Source: JANNHP01 sp031404455 (GTDB taxonomy: Bacteria; Planctomycetota; JAJSAM01; JAJVHW01). From it: DNA of 16,496 bases. Location of the stretch: contig JANNHP010000091.1 of NCBI GenBank assembly GCA_031404455.1, positions 1 to 16,496 on the forward strand. Direction: 5' to 3'. This document shows, piece by piece, positions 13,613 to 16,496 of the stretch (the first letter of the stretch is position 1; the number at the start of each line of letters is the position of its first letter). Position numbers and translations under genes: made by a program. The notes under the pieces were generated by a model, which was given only the letters and a program-made list of their open reading frames with translations, searched no databases and was not told the DNA's origin.

Positions 13613-14674
13613 CTAGTCCTTCGGCAGGCTCTTGTCCGGCGCGACGCCCCGCAGCGCCGACGACAGCGCCTTCGCGTCGATCTTGTCCTGCAGCACCGCC
13701 TTCACCTTCCCCGCCGCGTCGTAGACGACGACCGCCGGCGTCGTCTTGACGCCGGACTTCGCGAAGCCCTCGGCGTCCGCCGACTTCTCGGCCTTCGCCG
13801 ATGGCAGTTGCTGCCCGAACCGCTGGACGAGCGCGTCGCGCAGCGTGTCGTTCTGGAACGTCTTCGCCTCCGGGTCCGCCGTGTCGCCCGCGGAGTACCA
13901 GTAGACGAACGCGCCGCACTTGCCCGAGGCGCCCGCGTCGAGCGCCGCCTGCGACGTGTCTCTCCACTCGAACGCCGCGCACTCGCCCGGGACGAAACGC
14001 CCCTCCTGCACGCCGAGCCACCACCAGTAATACGGCTGGAGCTTGTCCGGCCACGCGTGCCCGAGGCCCGGCTGGATGCGGACCTCGGCCGTGCGCACCT
14101 TGTCGGCGAGCATCTTCGGCGTCGCCTCCGCGGAGTCGCGATTGCCGTCGGTGGCGCCCGCGAGCGCGATCACGCCCATCTCCTTCTTCGCGTGCTTCGG
14201 AGGCTTGCCGCCCTTGAAGCCCGCGGCGATCCAGCACGCGCTCTGGAAGCGCAGTGCCTCGTCGAACGCGACCGGCGTGAGGTTCCAGCCGCCGTTCGAG
14301 AACCCCGCGGCGTGGAGGCGCCTCTCGCCGATGTGCAGACGCTTCTTCAGGTCGAAGACGATCTTCTTCACCGCCTCGACGTCCGCCGTGTCCCACGTCT
14401 GCCCCTTCGACTTCGGCGCGACGACGACGAAATCCTGCTTCGCGAGTTCCATGAGCGAACCCGCCATGCCGGTCTCGGTGCCGCCCGCGCCGTGGAGGAT
14501 CACGATCATCGAGTGCTCCTTCGCGGCGTCGAATGCGTCGGGCATGACGATCGAGCACTTCAGGCCCCCAAGCGTCTGCGACGACATCCCGGCCGGGAAG
14601 GGCGGATCTTCGGCGGAAGTCGGCGTCGCCGCGAGCGCGAGGAGGAGGGAGGCGAGGAGGCGCGCGGACTTCAT
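13613..14674 (-). CDS. Secreted alpha/beta hydrolase (PHB-depolymerase/esterase-like) with thioredoxin-like tail
   Basis: This 353-residue protein has a clear signal peptide (MKSARLLASLLLALAATPTSA). The hydrolase domain (about 30-225) shows the oxyanion motif HGAGG (61-65), the nucleophile elbow GFSNGG with Ser126, acid Asp176 (GATDGNRD) and His206 (GLGHAWPD), as in the polyhydroxybutyrate depolymerase/feruloyl esterase-like group. Residues about 235-345 look like a thioredoxin fold: a helix ending in GKCGAFVYWYSAGD, then KTFQNDTLRDALVQRF, then VKTTPAVVVYDAAGKV with the cis-proline TTP and a terminal helix. The active-site CxxC is absent; one Cys (253) lies just before the first strand. The substrate is unknown, likely an ester in the periplasm or outside the cell. 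No good ribosome site is seen before ATG 14674-14672, but the signal peptide supports the start. It is convergent with the GNAT gene, with a 43-nt gap lacking a hairpin. Confidence 0.85.
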   Translation of the reverse strand: MKSARLLASLLLALAATPTSAEDPPFPAGMSSQTLGGLKCSIVMPDAFDAAKEHSMIVILHGAGGTETGMAGSLMELAKQDFVVVAPKSKGQTWDTADVEAVKKIVFDLKKRLHIGERRLHAAGFSNGGWNLTPVAFDEALRFQSACWIAAGFKGGKPPKHAKKEMGVIALAGATDGNRDSAEATPKMLADKVRTAEVRIQPGLGHAWPDKLQPYYWWWLGVQEGRFVPGECAAFEWRDTSQAALDAGASGKCGAFVYWYSAGDTADPEAKTFQNDTLRDALVQRFGQQLPSAKAEKSADAEGFAKSGVKTTPAVVVYDAAGKVKAVLQDKIDAKALSSALRGVAPDKSLPKD

Positions 14675-14743
14675 GCGCGGAGGTTACTGCTGGCGAGACT
14701 CCCCCGGGCGGGATCCGCGGCGCGGTCGTCCCCTCTGAACGGA

Positions 14744-14771
14744 GACGGGCCGGGAGAGGTCCCGGCCCGTC
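14744..14771 (-). terminator. Hairpin terminator after the 163-residue secreted protein gene
   Basis: GACGGGCCGGGA (14744-14755) and TCCCGGCCCGTC (14760-14771) form a perfect 12-bp stem with a 4-nt loop, beginning 23 nt after the stop of the - strand gene at 14795. No T-run follows on the - strand, as is common in GC-rich genomes, so strict intrinsic termination is uncertain. It separates this gene from the downstream hydrolase gene. Confidence 0.6.
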
Positions 14772-14794
14772 GAGCGGCGGTCAGCAGGTACGGA

Positions 14795-15286
14795 CTACTG
14801 AACCGCCGGGAGGGAACCCGTGAACACGGCTGCGCCCGCGCCGTTGCGCACCTCCAGCGGCAGGCCCGCGAGACCGGCTAGCGTCGAGCCGAACGGCAGG
14901 ACGCCGCCGTGCTTCGTGTCGACGCGGTGGTTGGCCTTGCCGTCGTCGTTCGACGAGATCGTGAGGCCCGCGACCTCGACGAGCGTCGCATCGCCGACCG
15001 TGGCCGGATCGTCCATCCACAGCGAGAAGGACGAGTTCGCGTCCGCGTTCCTGACCTTGAAGCGGAGCCACGAGCGCTCCGCGCGCCGTCCGACTGTAGG
15101 GAAGTGCTTCACGTCCACGCGGCAGGACGCGTCCGCGTCGACGCCGGTGTTCGTCAGATCGACCCTGGCCGCGCCGGGACGGCCCTTGCCGCCGCCGCCG
15201 CCGTTGCCGGGTTTGGCCGTCGCGGTGTGCGCGAGCGCGAAGGACGCCGCGATCGCGGCGACGAGGACGAGCTTCGAGTGCTTCAT
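14795..15286 (-). CDS. Small secreted protein with internal duplication, unknown function
   Basis: This 163-residue protein starts at ATG 15286-15284, chosen for a strong AGGAGG 10 nt upstream and an immediate signal peptide (MKHSKLVLVAAIAASFALAHTATA). The frame is open further upstream to 15412, but that part lacks such signals. After cleavage comes a glycine-rich linker (28-40), then a region that appears to repeat itself: RVDVKH (56-61) followed by FKVRNA (76-81), and RVDTKH (121-126) followed by LEVRNG (145-150). Each half ends in beta-strand-like sequence, suggesting two related beta-modules of about 65 residues. There is a single cysteine in the mature part (Cys55). No family is recognised. 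A hairpin follows the gene, so it is probably monocistronic. Confidence 0.75.
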   Translation of the reverse strand: MKHSKLVLVAAIAASFALAHTATAKPGNGGGGGKGRPGAARVDLTNTGVDADASCRVDVKHFPTVGRRAERSWLRFKVRNADANSSFSLWMDDPATVGDATLVEVAGLTISSNDDGKANHRVDTKHGGVLPFGSTLAGLAGLPLEVRNGAGAAVFTGSLPAVQ

Positions 15287-15611
15287 GGCGAGATGACCTC
15301 CTGGTCGGGTTCGATGGCTGCGCTGACTGCGATCGACGGTGCGGACACCGACGACACGAAACCGGTTTGCTATCGGGATGAACGACGACGGGACTTGAGG
15401 CAAATCCAGCATTCCCGCGAATTCGAGGCGGTCTGCGGGCAGACGGGTCGGTGGAGGGGGCGTGCGGGGTGCATGGTCTCGTCAGTCACTCCACGGCGTC
15501 CCTGCGTCCGTTACACGCGGGCACGGGATTCGGCACGTAACCAGAGGCACCGGGGCGCGGGGTGCGAAGAGACCCCCGGCGGGTCGATATCCCCTACGAG
15601 CGAGGTGACCG
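15287..15611. promoter_or_regulatory. Divergent intergenic region
   Basis: This 325-nt non-coding stretch lies between the - strand small secreted protein and the + strand putative-Ig protein and should hold both promoters. No clear -35/-10 pair is seen. The one distinct element is a perfect 10-bp palindrome AAACCGGTTT at 15359-15368, unusually AT-containing for this DNA and 73 nt upstream of the - strand start, hence a candidate operator. A weak GACCC/GGGTC dyad lies near 15572-15586. No RNA gene is visible. Confidence 0.35.
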
Positions 15612-16496
15612 ATGCGAACGACTTCGTGGATGCACACTCTCTTCCTCGCCGCGGCCTGTCTGGTCGCAGGCGTCCCCGGCGCCCGCGCGGCGACGAGCAC
15701 CGAGAATGGCACGTTCCGATTCCTCACGCGGTCGCTCCCCGTCGGCACGACGAACGCCGAGTACGTGGCGCGCCTCTTGACCGCGAACGCCGACGGCCCG
15801 GTCACGTTCACCGTGGACGGCGCGACGCCGCTCGCGCCCGGGATGACGCTCGCGCCCGCGACCGGCTTCGTCACCGGGCGTCCGACGTCCACGTTCCACT
15901 CCGACGTGACGATCCACGCGAACGACGGCACGACGACGATCGACTTCACCGTCGACTTGCGCGTCAACGCGTCGGGCGGCGGCGGCAACGCCGGATCGAC
16001 GTTCGGCAACCTCCCGCTCGCGCCGGGGCGCGTCGGCGTCGCCTACACGCACACCGTCTCCGTCGCGAACGGCGTCGGGCCGTACGTGTTCGGCGCGGCG
16101 TCGCTCCCGACGGGACTCCGCCTCGACGGCGGCACGGGCACGATCTCCGGGACGCCCACGGCGGCCGGGACGTTCCTCGTCGACCTCAGCGTCACCGACC
16201 ACGGCGAGGGCGAGAACAAGGTCGTCACCGTGGCGCCGCTGACGGTCCTGCCCGCCGCGTCGGACCTGGTCTTCACGACGACCGTGCTCAACAACGGAGA
16301 GGTCGGCACGCCGTACTGCGACACCTGGCGCGCCGCGCGGACGACGCCGAGCCCGCTCGGCGCGGCGACGTTCTCCGGGACGGGGCTCCCGGCGGGACTC
16401 GCCGTGGACACGGCGACCGGAGTCGTCTCCGGCACGCCGGCCCTCGCGGGGACGTTCGAGGTCGTGCTCGCCGCGTCCGACGCGAGCGACACCATC
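15612..16496 (+). CDS. Secreted putative-Ig-domain surface protein (cut by window end)
   Basis: The first 295 codons are inside the window and the frame is open at the edge. ATG 15612 follows GAGGTGA with good spacing. A signal peptide (MRTTSWMHTLFLAAACLVAG, cleavage near ARA at 26) is followed by at least three beta-domains. The first (about 30-118) carries a degenerate GFVTGRPT. A Gly-rich linker follows (121-127). The second (about 130-212) has LPTGLRLDGGTGTISGTP (165-182), and the third (about 217 onward) has LPAGLAVDTATGVVSGTP (259-276). The LPxGLxxDxxTGxxSGTPxxxGTF pattern is the hallmark of putative Ig (He_PIG-type) domains, found in repeated arrays of exported adhesins and large surface proteins. 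More repeats and a sorting or anchoring domain probably lie beyond the window. Binding partner unknown. Confidence 0.85.
   Translation, partial: MRTTSWMHTLFLAAACLVAGVPGARAATSTENGTFRFLTRSLPVGTTNAEYVARLLTANADGPVTFTVDGATPLAPGMTLAPATGFVTGRPTSTFHSDVTIHANDGTTTIDFTVDLRVNASGGGGNAGSTFGNLPLAPGRVGVAYTHTVSVANGVGPYVFGAASLPTGLRLDGGTGTISGTPTAAGTFLVDLSVTDHGEGENKVVTVAPLTVLPAASDLVFTTTVLNNGEVGTPYCDTWRAARTTPSPLGAATFSGTGLPAGLAVDTATGVVSGTPALAGTFEVVLAASDASDTI

Overview
The window comes from a very GC-rich bacterial chromosome in which almost every codon ends in G or C. The host looks Gram-negative: there is a lipoprotein with a lipobox and several proteins with Sec-type signal peptides. Large secreted ELWxxDGT-repeat and putative-Ig proteins are the kind often met in Planctomycetota, Myxococcota and similar environmental lineages. 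That placement is inference; no rRNA or other taxonomic marker is present.

The core (4507-12862, + strand) is one tightly packed catabolic operon for anaerobic degradation of benzoyl-CoA: had - oah - dch - bcrC - bcrB - bcrA - bcrD - SDR. BcrCBAD is an ATP-dependent class I benzoyl-CoA reductase of the Thauera type, which reduces benzoyl-CoA to cyclohexa-1,5-diene-1-carbonyl-CoA. Dch hydrates this to 6-hydroxycyclohex-1-ene-1-carbonyl-CoA, Had oxidises it to the 6-oxo compound, and Oah hydrates and hydrolytically opens the ring to 3-hydroxypimeloyl-CoA. The SDR at the end is a good candidate for the next oxidation. From oah to bcrD every junction is a 4-nt ATGA or GTGA overlap, so translation is probably coupled. 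No ferredoxin, ferredoxin-reducing enzyme, benzoate-CoA ligase, transporter or transcription regulator lies in the window.

Left of the operon, a divergent pair of secreted-protein units flanks a roughly 420-nt non-coding region. On the - strand are a short secreted TPR-like protein (172-708) and, just downstream, a lipoprotein cut by the window start (1-167). On the + strand is a 1,070-residue protein with about 18 ELWxxDGT repeats (1131-4343).

Right of the operon, a compact palindromic element (12901-13031) with 13-bp terminal inverted repeats and internal hairpins separates it from a GNAT acetyltransferase (13087-13569). Next come two - strand genes for secreted proteins: an alpha/beta hydrolase with an apparent thioredoxin-fold tail (13613-14674), and a small protein with an internal duplication (14795-15286), which is followed by a 12-bp hairpin. 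A divergent + strand putative-Ig surface protein (15612 onward) runs off the window end.
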